Part shown: one piece after another, positions 15,001 to 20,121 of the stretch
Layout of the letters: every line of letters begins with the position of its first letter
Position numbering within the stretch: the stretch's first letter is position 1
NCBI GenBank assembly: GCA_947446645.1
Contig: CANFHA010000015.1
Span: 1 to 64,000 of the forward strand
DNA: 64,000 bases
Direction: 5' to 3'
From: Chitinophagaceae bacterium
GTDB lineage: Bacteria; Bacteroidota; Bacteroidia; Chitinophagales; Chitinophagaceae
The notes under the pieces: generated by a model
The model's input: the letters and a program-made list of their open reading frames with translations, nothing else
Database searches by the model: none
Told to the model about the DNA's origin: nothing
Program-made: the position numbers and the translations under genes

Positions 15001-15080
15001 CTTGTCCAAAGCGACCCGGCACCATTCTTGGTCGCGACTGTACCGGCATTGATGTACTGCTTCGTGTTAAAATTTCTCAT
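1..15080 (-). CDS. Giant secreted adhesin-like protein, partial (C-terminus beyond left edge)
   Basis: From the ATG at 15078-15080 the minus strand reads through to base 1: at least 5,026 codons with no stop met while reading. The N-terminus has an unusually long leader (about 40 residues, Lys/Arg-rich) followed by a clear signal peptide starting at MRMAVASLLLVFASASAFA, near residues 41-60; a second in-frame ATG there (near 14960) could be the true start. The mature chain is almost entirely Thr, Ser, Gly, Asn, Val and Ala with short beta-strand repeats (LTL..G, NWTNNGG, FNGSSAQTIGG), repeated EVGD.xYAP and FTYNNADIGGG elements, and five blocks centred on DQ(Y/F)GN near 4665, 5235, 8637, 9230 and 12643 that resemble invasin-type Ig folds. 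Sequences such as TWRGAIT..VxxGT resemble DUF1533-type domains. The distal part is Ig-like repeats with paired Cys. Such giants in Bacteroidota are usually T9SS-exported surface adhesins; a sorting domain would lie outside the window. Function is inferred from composition and architecture only. Confidence 0.85.
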   Translation of the reverse strand, partial: MRNFNTKQYINAGTVATKNGAGSLWTRIAKAIFSTIANNKRMRMAVASLLLVFASASAFATNYYRYTGGGLDYTSLSFWTTDVSGATSTGVPTTFANSGDTWTVSGSGTVTPTVLAGSSWTIGGSLSITSGAFTAPVALNIGGDLNITGTGVLRDNTAGAVVAVVGGNHLRSGSGVITISSFVMTIRFNGASTMASPKTYSSVNTSANVRWTIDAGCFMQMNSNWGANATSTFTVNGGLNCNGFLVTGTCTFVLGANGTLATGINATAFNSTGAAGCIQSTGTRTYPTTANYICNSNAAQSLGTGFPGTIVSPGSLTINNTTNATVSIGSFVITISTGATLNLQNGVLSFLATPTFCNISSGATVNVDNGSFATAPTINSGVSLNYVNLGNNSTKTTGFEWPTPFTGNVQINKTAVVTLGASNTLTGKVTITSGSTFAGGANTLSLTGNWINNGTFNANTSTVNFNGSSAQTIGGTSTTTFNNLTLNNSTGATLGANVNVAGTLALTSGILSTTSSYSVAVTGSSAVTRSASTTSNFVNGTLVKAINGFSSLTYEVGDADYAPATLTFTGAGTGGSIGVNCNNSPSTISGSYISSGLNTGHFWTLINSAAAGPTAISPQFTYNTVTGGTQSTFKAQIKSAGVWGSVLTPTNAGAGPYTSTVAAVSPLASAIGVYAVGVQVTPPPALTPVAATEDNLGDGSHNITFPEDATWRGAITQITAQLGAGTINTLTAGIDYVITAGNLRLIPTASNGYLTTAGSYSIKIYATGYGDDAATQTITAGAANKLIVATAPVGPLTNGGALVTQPVIRIGDQFGNIVSSSTATVLASASTATGTWSIGGTTSENAVSGLATYGSPSALTASSAGAATLATIAFTSAGLSSVTATFSIPPTGAQTWHTKAGVSSADLSLLSSWTSDASGGAGAAPLNFTNASQTYTIDFGTSPSLASNWVVSGSGSNVVVGGATAINFTIPSGVTMTGTVNISATGTLDVESSTVPTLASVNAASTLILGGSVNYNFPSSTGNNYGNVTCTNTQTISMPQGTYNIGGNLKLSGIGTLFTNGVLQCTGVGNTIINVTGNYVMSNAAYFNSSASGSNITCTVNISGNDSLMGSTSIQNGVGQANGVTFIMNNTSSSVSNPQILYFSSSNLSFYAKYVIAANTVSKIGSTEFDVALTGGATMNGMTVNGTLIIPAASYLRDQSVSAGYTSSTLTVASGATMIIGDPSGINLTTGTTLFGFTNTPARVSLNSGANYIFNGTAAQVSGIHFASLLNVTSNITSGGSITCNNTAGTAADLTLSAALTVNSSASLNLQTGTMSTTNLTLSTGANVKVDNGHFNATPGTYGNIHLSYLNLGNNNLAVNTANTEWPSSFDGDVTVNKPGATISLNASKAVVNSTGSGAVTLTNGTLSAGSSTLSLKGTWTNANTSNFNAGTGTVSFNGSSPQSIASSAPTTWNILNINNTGGVILNQATSIGSGATVQLQNGTLTLTAALTMSSGSNVVRDGGTFSTTPSGGYSGINLTYADLGTNASPTVSVEWPASLTGNVTVNKSGTVTLDATKTLLTGNVTLTAGTLSGSSFTLPITGNWTNNGGAFSGGTSTVQLSGSGSQVIGGTTATTFNNLTLSAAASLNVNTSVNGTLALGGNVLTTGSYAMTTPSGAGNVTRSAGGYVAGTLTKTLTGGIPAVNFETGDLNYAPVSLALDGAGGTSGSLSVKVTNGNHPNLGTSGIDGVNHVSHYWTISQSAAAGFTNVTPTFTYNNADIGGGDNSTFVAQRYSSGTWGSILPATNNATPSTTLSSGTASYTGDYAVGQNPAGVPPILTADFTPPTVDNLGSHPITFTDDAVWAESFTSVTSQRTGSPLINTLTLGVDYTVSGPGGTLSLIPNGGGHTYLDTAGIYTISVYATGYTGATVNQVVNNGAAHHLVMTTQPVGPAVNGGALVTQPVVSVKDQYGNATPSSAVITVSVGSGSYTLGGPSLLATASGGTATFSGLTATSLGPVTGTILFTSGILTATTSATFVVPAPNSPTLTAAGGATVDNPFTITFVDNATWRAAVTPTSVTINGTTLPAVAWSLTSGSLTLSPALSALLQTAGTYTVAVAATGFASTSCVQTIGVGAANKLVMVTQPTAPPYNGGNFGTQPVVKVTDQYGNLVNSTASVTSAVGAGTWTLGGPSLSATAVAGTATFSNLTSSSPAAVTGATIVFSSSGLASVTSATFNIPSPPTTYYNKPGTSIDLTDVNNWGLNADGTGAHPSNFTSPSQAFKVVNGTTPTISDNWVVSGLGSYVIVGDGTTAINCILPLSASLTGVINVNANATLTIGAGVPTFGTLNSLSTVVFNSSSPQNIPNTVSYGNLTLSGTNQGILQTGIYNILGSLTLNGTGDVVYFGASVLTFNISRDFTLSSGNFRPTNSSASASATMYIGGNTTLSGTSVFFCSAAQINLWMQGNLTVTGTAQLNNTGVFSVFRMNNTTTSSITSPQLITFNTSGVTQNYPQIIVQPNAFAKLNANWATISVNQYLDVYGTVDMSTNVISGSGNFRVFAGGTVYTANTSGLAGSATTTTRTFTNGSNYVFYGSGAVTTGAFGAATPVPSGSYVTINNSTGTTTLSAATTFNTGSTLNLQNGNFSTANLAFQAAGGQNVNVDNGHFTGAAVTYPAAPGVNLTYKNLGNNNLGVTTSTTDWPASFSGNVAVNKTGATISLDASKTLTGTASNITLTEGTLSAGSKNITTSGSWTNNAGSGSFSAGTGTVVCTGSVANTIGGSFGTTFNVLTIANTGGITLNSATTFASGKTLNLQTGAFANGTNLSMSSGSNVNVDGGSLVTAPAVYSGVNLTYMNLGTSASPTTSNEWPAIFDGNVTVNKPGLTITQNAGKTAGNITLSAGTLITGSNALSLTGNWTNNGGVLTPGTTSVTFNGSSAQTIGGSTGTGFSGLTLNNAAGLSIGLNTTLTGTLTLSNGILSTGANTLTVPAAAANVSRTASTSSNFVFGNLTKPTNNATDVNYEVGDINYAPVSIAPSGTATGGSFNVTVAHGNHPSYAGSVVDGTYDVAHYWTITPLSVTGISSVSPTFTYNNADIGGGSNTGWVSQIYNNTSSSWGTVMVSNTTQPTGNTTLVSNVGISAFTNSGAFVVGLNDANTPPTFTAASGVNEDNASSTPATYTLSPATGFPSIADWKSHITLVTATGPTGTHTLTGGGTDFAVGLLPLATTGSFSLIPTNTDNYLTTSGVYTITISSIGYTAATLVQTINAGAAAALSITTQPTAPLTNPGAFVTQPVIGITDQYGNIAGSSATVTATTGAGAWTPGGSITATGTGSAAFAGLTASSAGPVTGATITFTSGALTPVTSNSFNLPAPNPPALTAAVGATVDNPINITFTENATWRGAITSVKVGGTTIPPTAWSTSAGTLTLIPANSVLLQSVGTKSVTVQATGYTDDAVNQPIAAGVGATLTMNIQPTAPPTNGANLATQPAVNILDQYGNATTSTANVTASVGAGTWTLGGTVNQNGVSGLATYTNLSATSAAAVTGATIVFSITSGVLGTRTVTSNAFNIPNPPVIYYDVVGSGVNLNNLSSWTTSATGTGGTAPTSFTSGLEHFIIKNGTNPTLNANWTVSGTASYVSLGDGATAVNFTIPSGNSFTGIVDVAATATLTVTNASVPTLRTLDAASTVIFNAAAPQSIPLTTFGNLVYSGSSTGTMASGTENISGSLTVASGTVTAATGEVLNITGNLNLSGGTLTNTGAQTINLTGNLNNSSAGGGLTPTSAGVLNFRNSVSTQTITWSGTTMSNSTFSVNATCSVSLSTSLPLASTCPMIVNGTLSTGTNSVSGSGAFTLNNGATVNTASTTGLTGSISTSGTKTFNAGANYVFSAAGDITTPWVSAPGAPNNVSISNAVTMTNNASFNPTGTITIPAGATLDMSTFALTSTPTVSNSGTIQTGNTGSIPLPAGYTWGGKVVYAGSGSQTVVAGTYNNLTLNNASGASQNGNSTVNGVLTLTAGNLTVGVNTLSLGTSASVSGSFSSSNMIIADDASGKIQKQFSGSGSFVYPIGDATPAYSPITLSVTGAGNAGVYVRNIKHPNNGDATDYINRYWHVATSGITNYSVTSANYVSPGDVVGTEGNVHAGRWTGSLPWVLGATEIASTLAFGITTAPTADFSGISAPAPSFTSAPGSLACAGTSVTYATEAGMTNYIWSVPGTGGGVDYTITSGGIGASDNTVTLNWVTPGSKTVTVNYTDPDGLTGVAATNTTTVNTLSVSPSNNSPACTGGTVGLAFVESGTASPVTYAWNGPAFYTSSLSNPVLNVTGTAMGGTYTITLTGGGCTASSSTIVTVNTIVVAPTNNTPACVGGTVGIFSGETGTAPGVVYAWSGPSGFTFTVSEPAISSVDLTYDGTYTVTASNSNSGCSATATTVVTVNTIAVAPTNNSPACVGGTVGIFSGETGTAPGVLYAWSGPSGHTFTVSNPAITNVDLTYDGTYTVTASNSNSGCSVTATTIVTVNTIGITASNDGPACESGTVNLSSTPSGTASPTGYSWSGPLVYSSSLQSPTLTTNGTAAMTGIYTVTMTAGGSNCSVTTTTSVVVNTLATAPSNDGPACVGNLVNLYSNVTGTAVPTSYSWSGPSFSAATANTSLSSVTTDMTGTYAFTVTASGSGCIRTGSTNVTVNDLGVVAANDAPACVGGTVNFTATPSGSLVPTNYNWSGPLGYTSTDQNPVITGATGPMTGTYTVVMSGVGTGCSTTSTTSIVVNSFGITASNDAPACVGGTVNLTSTPSGSTAPTRYTWVGPLTYSSTEQSPNLTTSATVPMTGVYTVTVLANGSNCIRTTTTNVVVNDLGVAASNDGPACLGNVVILTATPSGSAVPTSYSWSGPASFTNTNQITSVAPVTFANDGVYTVTVNAAGSACTAVGTTNVVIKSLSINAFNDGPTCAGLTNTLTSIPGGTSIPTGYAWSGPLGFTATTQNTALAPSATNMSGTYTVTVISTGTGCIAYATTTVSVLPVPTPILGNPSVCVGLTTTVSDASPGGIWTSTN
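60..2340 (-). repeat. Tandem Ig-like repeats, about 249 bp (83 aa) each, inside the giant protein
   Basis: Reading the minus strand, the motif N(D/N)xPxCxGG recurs with its first base near 2330, 2080, 1830, 1580, 1330, 1080, 830, 580 and 329, a spacing close to 249 bp. Each unit continues with a Y.WSGP core and a YTVT segment and closes with a GC pair, so every unit has two cysteines placed to form a disulfide. The two units near 1565-1812 and 1812-2063 are almost the same protein but differ at many third codon positions. This is the stalk pattern of long surface adhesins. The last partial unit at the left edge has a different ending (SDASPGGIWTSTN), typical of PKD-like repeats in this phylum. 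Confidence 0.8.
2600..14894 (-). repeat. Large-scale module repeat within the giant protein
   Basis: A module-opening motif (two aromatic residues, G, then L..W, then GTxP) occurs with its first aromatic codon at 14894, 12395, 8408 and 4418. The intervals are 2,499, 3,987 and 3,990 bp, that is 833, 1,329 and 1,330 codons. Modules 2 and 3 therefore have nearly the same length and carry the same order of parts: opening motif, beta-helix-like section, NFETGD/NYEVGD block, FTYNNADIGGG block, then DUF1533-like and DQYGN blocks. The fourth module is cut short by the Ig-like repeats. DNA identity between modules looks modest by eye, so this is an old duplication. Confidence 0.7.
14872..14880 (-). 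repeat. G9 homopolymer at the start of the mature adhesin
   Basis: The plus strand shows nine consecutive C at 14872-14880, read as G9 on the coding strand. It encodes a Gly-Gly-Gly stretch about six residues after the predicted signal peptidase site. With nine G the long frame is open; gain or loss of one G would stop translation shortly downstream. The position is typical of contingency loci that switch surface proteins by slipped-strand mispairing, but only one allele is visible here. Confidence 0.6.
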
Positions 15081-15670
15081 AAACGGGGGAGTTTAGAATT
15101 TTAGCAAACGTTAATTACCTGGTTATTTATTTTGTGTACTTGTCTTTTCAATTAGTATATACTCCTAAACGCAAAGTGGCATTCCGCAAACCATTACCAC
15201 TGTTTCCTTTCACGCACTGGTCACTACTACAAAAAACTACTGCAACTGAACTTAGATGAGATACAGGCCCGGGGCTTCACAACACTATCGGTAACTACCT
15301 GTTTTTTATTAATTTTTATTACTTTTTTTCCTGCAAACGAACAACGGTTATCATAAAATTTGTCAAAAAAATAACTTAGCAGGACAATAAAAATAGTTTA
15401 ACAAGTTGATTTTCGTACTATTCACATTGTTAATAACAAACGAATTAAATAATACTAAATGTGCTTTCTTGAATTATTGTCTTGGTGTTAATATTTGTGT
15501 ATGACTTATATACTTACACGAAAAATCAAAATAAACCTTTGCAAACGATGATTTTATTAGGAATGCAAAAGTGTTACCTACACAATGAAAACAGTATGCT
15601 TTAACTATAATTAACGCGCTGTCTGGTGTTACGCCCACACCAACAAAATATCTTCGTGAAAAAAAATAGT
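15081..15670. other. 590-bp intergenic region between divergent genes
   Basis: This AT-rich stretch separates the start of the giant adhesin (minus) from the alpha/beta hydrolase (plus). It must hold the promoter of the giant gene. AACGTTTG, one mismatch from the phylum's TAnnTTTG box, lies just upstream of the adhesin start on the minus strand, but no matching upstream element was found. No ORF with a plausible start and no RNA gene was recognised. Confidence 0.5.
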
Positions 15671-16481
15671 ATGCGCACACTCTTCCTCATTGTATTTATC
15701 GTCTCTTGCATAAGCACTTACGCCATCAAGCCACCAAAAACCTATTTAGTTGTTCCTGACACACTTAAGCTGCCGTATGAAAAAAAACGAGATTACAACA
15801 CCAGACAAATTCAAGCTTAAATCGTGGACCTTTCTGCCGTCAAAAGAAGCAGACAATCACACATCGGTGGTACTCGCTTATGCTGATGCAGGCAATATGT
15901 CTTGGTGGCTCACACAGGCTACAATCCTCTCACAGGTGGGCTTCACGGTTGTCATGTTCGACTATCGCGGGTTCGGCGAAAGCGACAATTTCGCCATTGA
16001 CCCAAGAATGCTTTACTACAACGAATTTGCTACCGACCTTGAAGCGGTAATGAACTTCGCCAGAAAAAAATACGCTAAAAATAAAACCGGAGTTTGGGCA
16101 TTCTCAATGGGCACAATAGTTACAACGTTAGCAGCTAAAACCGTACGTCCTGATTTTATCATAGGAGATGGATTCGTTACAGACCCAGCTGCACTAAAAG
16201 CATTCTACGCAAAGAAAAACGATGAAATAAAGTTGCCCGCCGGGGCGGGAGCCTATCCCGCTGCGTTGCAAAATATAAAAGCACCCATGCTGCTGTTCTC
16301 CGGCACAAAAGATGAGATCACACCGGGCAGCGCCATAAAAAAACTAAAAGAGACCAAACCTGCAATAAAAATTAAAAGCTACGAGGGTGGCCACATGGAA
16401 GGCTTCTATATGCTATCAAAAGATTTTCCGGGCTCTGAGTATATTGCCTCCATAACACACTTCCTAAAGCTGCACAATTAG
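15671..16481 (+). pseudogene. Alpha/beta hydrolase lipoprotein, frameshifted in an A8 run
   Basis: The N-terminal part starts at ATG 15671 (MRTLFLIVFIVSC, a lipoprotein-type signal with Cys near residue 13) and reads to a run of eight A at 15780-15787. There the frame runs into early termination at 15820. Removing one A joins it to the open frame that continues to 16481, giving 269 residues. The downstream part has the hydrolase fold landmarks: DYRGFGESD, the nucleophile elbow WAFSMG (Ala where the first Gly is usual), an acid in GTKDEITPG and a histidine in EGGHMEG. The gene is thus a disrupted, possibly slippage-controlled, periplasmic esterase or peptidase-like protein. It could also be a homopolymer sequencing error. 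The downstream ATG at 15750 is an unlikely start because it drops the signal peptide. Confidence 0.75.
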
Positions 16482-16584
16482 CCGGACATTTGATTCCCTT
16501 TGATAAATGTTGAACGTATTACAAGGGCACTATCCGGGAAATGAATCAAAAGTTTGTGACATGCCGCGCAAGTAGCACCATCAG

Positions 16585-17628
16585 CTACTGCATAGCAGTA
16601 ATGGCCTTCCTTATCCGCTCCTGCTGCTCTGCCGGTGCTTTAGCCAGCGCCGCCTTATAGTTAGTTACCGACTGTTTTTTGTCGCCGGCTCTGCCATACG
16701 CTTCTGCCATGCTATCATATGCATTCCACCTGTCCGGGTGCTTCTTCACGTTCATTTTAAACACCTCAAGGGCACCCTGCATGTCGTCCTCATTCATCAG
16801 CTCATAGGCAAATTGGTTGGCACCGGTCTCACTGGCCTGCCCCACCAGCTCCATCATTTTTTTCCTTGTCACCGCAGCACCTGCCGCATCACCGGCAAGC
16901 TGCTGCAGCTGTGCCTTAGCAGCAAGGTTAGTGTAGTTCTCTTCCATCCTTATAGAATTATCTGCCCACTGCATGCCTTCCGCGTAGTTTATCTTGTTTA
17001 CAATGCAGTAGTGTGCCGCTTCTTCCCAGCCATGCCAGTTGAAGCCAGCAGTGTTTCTCAGCTGTTCACGAAAATGCCTCAGTGCCACAGCATCTACATC
17101 CACAGCTACGGTAAACGATACTTTCACCTTTTCCCAGCTCATCGTCACCTTAGCAGATGCTGCTTTCCTGTCGGTGAATGTATAGTCCAGCCATTCCTGC
17201 ATTTCGTGTGGTTCAGGTTTAGCAGTTACACGCAGTGCATCTTCCTCCTTCTTATAAAAAAAGCTGCCCCATGATGTGTGGTTCTTTGAAAAAATGATCG
17301 TCCATTCATCTTTACCGGGAATCAAATGCAAGCCATAGATACCTGCCGCCAGCGGCTTTCCGTTTATAGTCACATCATCATTAAAAGAAATGGTGGTATT
17401 ATCATTAGCACCCGCACGCCACACCTGGCCATAAGGCACCAGGTCATCCCATATCTTCCTGCCATTCACATTCGGACTATAGTACACAATGTCCACATCA
17501 GTATAGCCCAGCCGCTGCACCACCTACGATCGCTGGCTTACCTGCGGCAGCACCAGGTCCTGTGCAAATGATGTGGTGGAAACAAACAGGCATACAAGGC
17601 CGGCTAATATCAGAAGTCTGGTTTTCAT
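16585..17628 (-). pseudogene. DUF2911 protein with TPR-like C-terminus, interrupted by an in-frame TAG
   Basis: The gene starts at ATG 17626-17628 with a clean signal peptide (MKTRLLILAGLVCLFVSTTS, ending FAQ). At codon 35 (17524-17526) there is a TAG, after which the same frame continues open to 16585. Residues after the stop contain the DUF2911 core: YSPNVNGRKIWDDLVPYGQ, VWRAGANDNTTISF, GIYGLHLIPG. The C-terminal third is helical with TPR-like repeats ending KAALAKAPAEQQ. DUF2911 proteins are common, uncharacterised secreted proteins of Bacteroidota. The GTG codons just after the TAG could restart translation but would lose export. Recent nonsense mutation, readthrough or sequencing error are all possible. 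Confidence 0.8.
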
Positions 17629-17784
17629 TTGTGTGTTTTTGAAGTGTGATGCTGCATTAAAGTTAAGCTCAATCTACGTAAGCAGCGGCGTGAAAAAAAG
17701 GGGGAGTTCAGACCTCGGAAAGTTAATTGACAACAGCTCTTACTATGCTCATACCGCAGGCATCAAACAGTGCGTCCAAAACGC

Positions 17785-17817
17785 AGATGTGCCACACCTC
17801 AGCGGTGTGGCACATCT
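17785..17817 (-). terminator. 14-bp perfect hairpin downstream of the DUF4412 gene
   Basis: AGATGTGCCACACC at 17785-17798 pairs perfectly with 17804-17817 around a 5-nt loop. On the minus strand it is followed shortly by TTTT. It sits between the end of the DUF4412 gene (17879) and the DUF2911 gene, so it probably ends the DUF4412 transcript. Confidence 0.6.
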
Positions 17818-17878
17818 ATCTGGTAAGTTACCTTGTAATACGCCCTGGATAAAATTCGAGCCTTTTACTTTTACCTTT

Positions 17879-18625
17879 TTAATGCTGCTGATATTTTTGT
17901 TGCATCTCCTTTATATACTGCTGCCTTTCTTCCGGAGTCATTGCTTTCAGTTCTTCTACTGTCTTACCACCAAGGCCGGGGATAGCAGTACCCGCCGTCT
18001 TATTATACCCGCTAAGACTGAAGCGTGAGGCCTCAATCTCCCGCTTCTCCGCCTTTACAAGATCCATCTGCATCTTTTCGCCACCCCGACCACCGGCAGT
18101 TAAAAGTCGCACTACAAAACCATCCGCCCCTTTTGCTTTCAACTGATCAAAGAACTTAGACCCGCCCAGGTAGTTGTTCTTGATGCTTGTATAGTTTGCG
18201 TATCCAGCTATTTCTTTTGATAGCCACATTTCAGTTTCATGCTGTCCTTTTTTAAACCGCACTTTTACATGTACACAATTATAATTATTTACTCGTTCCT
18301 TGCCTATCACAGTTACTTCTATTTCATCATCATACGTTTTATCGGCCTTTCCGCCCTGCATCTCAGAATAGGTCTTATTCTGGTCGTTCAGCGTATAGAC
18401 TATATTTGGTGTTGAGGCCAGCATCAGCGTCCCGGTTTCAAGGGGGTCTTTCATAGCTGCCATCTTCATGCTCATTTCACTTCGGGTATTACCATCGGCA
18501 GACCAGGTCTTGCTTGTGCCTGACATCATGCCACCAGACATTTTAAATTCAAGGTAATAGCCCTCCTTTGCAAACGAAGCAGTAGCAAAAAGGAAAAGGA
18601 CGACAATAAGCAGGTAGTTCTTCAT
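17879..18625 (-). CDS. DUF4412 domain-containing secreted protein
   Basis: 248 residues. I chose the start at 18625 because it gives a standard signal peptide (MKNYLLIVVLFLFATASFAK); the frame is open further upstream but that stretch is not protein-like and overlaps the opposite gene. After export the chain reads EGYYLEFKMSGGMMSG and continues with the beta-rich DUF4412 pattern (YTLNDQNKTYSEM, VKVRFKKGQHETEMWLSKEI), followed by a charged C-terminus with MTPEERQQYIKEMQQKY. Members are periplasmic or outer-membrane associated proteins of unknown role. It is divergent from the amidohydrolase gene, with only 63 bp between starts. Confidence 0.75.
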   Translation of the reverse strand: MKNYLLIVVLFLFATASFAKEGYYLEFKMSGGMMSGTSKTWSADGNTRSEMSMKMAAMKDPLETGTLMLASTPNIVYTLNDQNKTYSEMQGGKADKTYDDEIEVTVIGKERVNNYNCVHVKVRFKKGQHETEMWLSKEIAGYANYTSIKNNYLGGSKFFDQLKAKGADGFVVRLLTAGGRGGEKMQMDLVKAEKREIEASRFSLSGYNKTAGTAIPGLGGKTVEELKAMTPEERQQYIKEMQQKYQQH

Positions 18626-18654
18626 AACGATCATTTTATCGAATATTTGTTTTG

Positions 18655-18662
18655 CAAATGTA
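18655..18662 (-). promoter_or_regulatory. Candidate -7 box upstream of the DUF4412 gene
   Basis: On the minus strand TACATTTG fits the TAnnTTTG box of Bacteroidota housekeeping promoters and lies about 30 bp before the start. No clear -33 TTG was found at the usual spacing. Confidence 0.35.
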
Positions 18663-18688
18663 GTACTATTGTAACCACACATTATTTT

Positions 18689-19969
18689 ATGAAGAGACTT
18701 CTTTTTTCATTTCTTATATGCTGCGTTGCAGGTAGAGCGATGGCTCAGAAAACTTACATCCAGTGCGGCAGGATCATTGATGGCGTTTCAGACAAGGAAC
18801 GCAAGACCGTAACTATAATCACAGAGGGAAAGAAAATACTCGATATCAAAGACGGATACCTGAGTGGCGGCTCATCGGACAGCATCGTCGACTTGAAGAA
18901 CAAGACAGTTATGCCGGGTTTCATCGACTGTCATGTTCATCTCGAGTTTCAGATCAGCAAAACGTCCTTCATGGATGGCTTCAGACTTTCCGATGCTGAT
19001 ATCGCGTTTCAGTCAGCCATCTACGCCCGCCGTACACTGATGGCAGGCTTCACTACTGTGAGAGACCTTGGCGGCACCGGCGTTAATATAGCGCTACGCA
19101 ATGCCATTGATCGCGGTCTCACAGAGGGTCCGCACATCCTCACGGCTGGCAAAGCGATTTCGGCTTCGGGCGGCCACATGGATCCATCAGTAGGCATAAG
19201 AGAAGATGCCATGCGGAAAAATCCTGGCCCGGAAGAAGGAGTAGCCGATGGCAAAGACGAATGTATAAAAGCAGTTCGCTACCAGTTTAAGGCAGGCGCA
19301 GACCTTATCAAAATCGCATCTACCGGCGGCGTGCTCGATCTCAGTACCGAGGGCTCAGGTGCAGAGTATAGCGTAGAAGAAATAAAGGCAATAACAGAAA
19401 CCGCAAACGACTATGGCATGCGCGTAGCATGCCATGCACATGGCGCCGAGGGGATAAAACGCGCCATCCTGGGCGGAGTAAACTCTATTGAACACGGCAC
19501 CTTTATGGATGATGAAGACATGGCCCTCATGAAGCAGCACAATGTATGGTACGTGCCCACGCTCACCGCAGGCCGCTCAGTCGGCGACTCGGCAAAAGTT
19601 CCCGGCTATTTCGTTCCGGTTGTTGCCGCTAAAGCTTCAGTAGTAGGTCCCACTATTCAAAAAACATTCGCAAAAGCATGGAAGGCGGGTGTCAAGGTCG
19701 CATTCGGTACAGATGCAGGTGTTTTCCCGCACGGCAAAAACTACCTGGAGTTCCAATTCATGACCGAGGCGGGTATGTCGCCTATGGATGCTATAAAATC
19801 TGCCACCACCAGCGCGGCTGAGCTACTCGGAATAAAGGAGGAAAGAGGTTCGCTGCAGGCTGGCAAGATCGCAGATATAGTAGCGGTTGCCGGCAATCCC
19901 CTCCAGGATATTACCACACTGGGCAACATGGTGTTCATTATGAAAGAGGGTAAGATCTATAAAAAATGA
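18689..19969 (+). CDS. Secreted amidohydrolase, imidazolonepropionase-like / prolidase-like
   Basis: 426 residues with a signal peptide (MKRLLFSFLICCVAGRAMAQ), the reason for choosing 18689. The binuclear metal site of the amidohydrolase superfamily is complete by eye: HxH in FIDCHVHLE, a candidate bridging lysine in ADLIKIASTGG, histidines in VACHAHG and SIEHGTF, and the aspartate in AFGTDAGVFPHG. The C-terminal AGKIADIVAVAGNPLQDI is the usual closing beta-sandwich strand. Family members of this type hydrolyse cyclic amides or X-Pro/Arg-type dipeptides; the substrate cannot be told from sequence. With the signal peptide it should act in the periplasm. Confidence 0.85.
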   Translation: MKRLLFSFLICCVAGRAMAQKTYIQCGRIIDGVSDKERKTVTIITEGKKILDIKDGYLSGGSSDSIVDLKNKTVMPGFIDCHVHLEFQISKTSFMDGFRLSDADIAFQSAIYARRTLMAGFTTVRDLGGTGVNIALRNAIDRGLTEGPHILTAGKAISASGGHMDPSVGIREDAMRKNPGPEEGVADGKDECIKAVRYQFKAGADLIKIASTGGVLDLSTEGSGAEYSVEEIKAITETANDYGMRVACHAHGAEGIKRAILGGVNSIEHGTFMDDEDMALMKQHNVWYVPTLTAGRSVGDSAKVPGYFVPVVAAKASVVGPTIQKTFAKAWKAGVKVAFGTDAGVFPHGKNYLEFQFMTEAGMSPMDAIKSATTSAAELLGIKEERGSLQAGKIADIVAVAGNPLQDITTLGNMVFIMKEGKIYKK

Positions 19970-20033
19970 CCGCAGGCCGGTATGGCGAAGATTCATATTG
20001 TTAAAAATAGTTAACCCTCCCATCATTATATCC

Positions 20034-20062
20034 TTGAATGCCCGTGGTTTTTTATATTTTTG
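20034..20062 (+). promoter_or_regulatory. Candidate promoter of ftsX
   Basis: TTG at 20034-20036 and TATTTTTG at 20055-20062 match the TTG / TAnnTTTG promoter pattern of Bacteroidota with an 18-bp spacer (19 is usual). The start of ftsX lies 60 bp further on. Confidence 0.45.
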
Positions 20063-20121
20063 AGCATTGCCACAGGTATTAACGTCCTTTATAAAATACA
20101 GGCTGGAAGAAAACGACAAAT

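Noticed and set aside
15780-15790. A classical -1 ribosomal frameshift site in the alpha/beta hydrolase
   Set aside because: The downstream frame needs skipping of one base (+1 direction), not a step back, so the A-run does not act as a standard -1 site.
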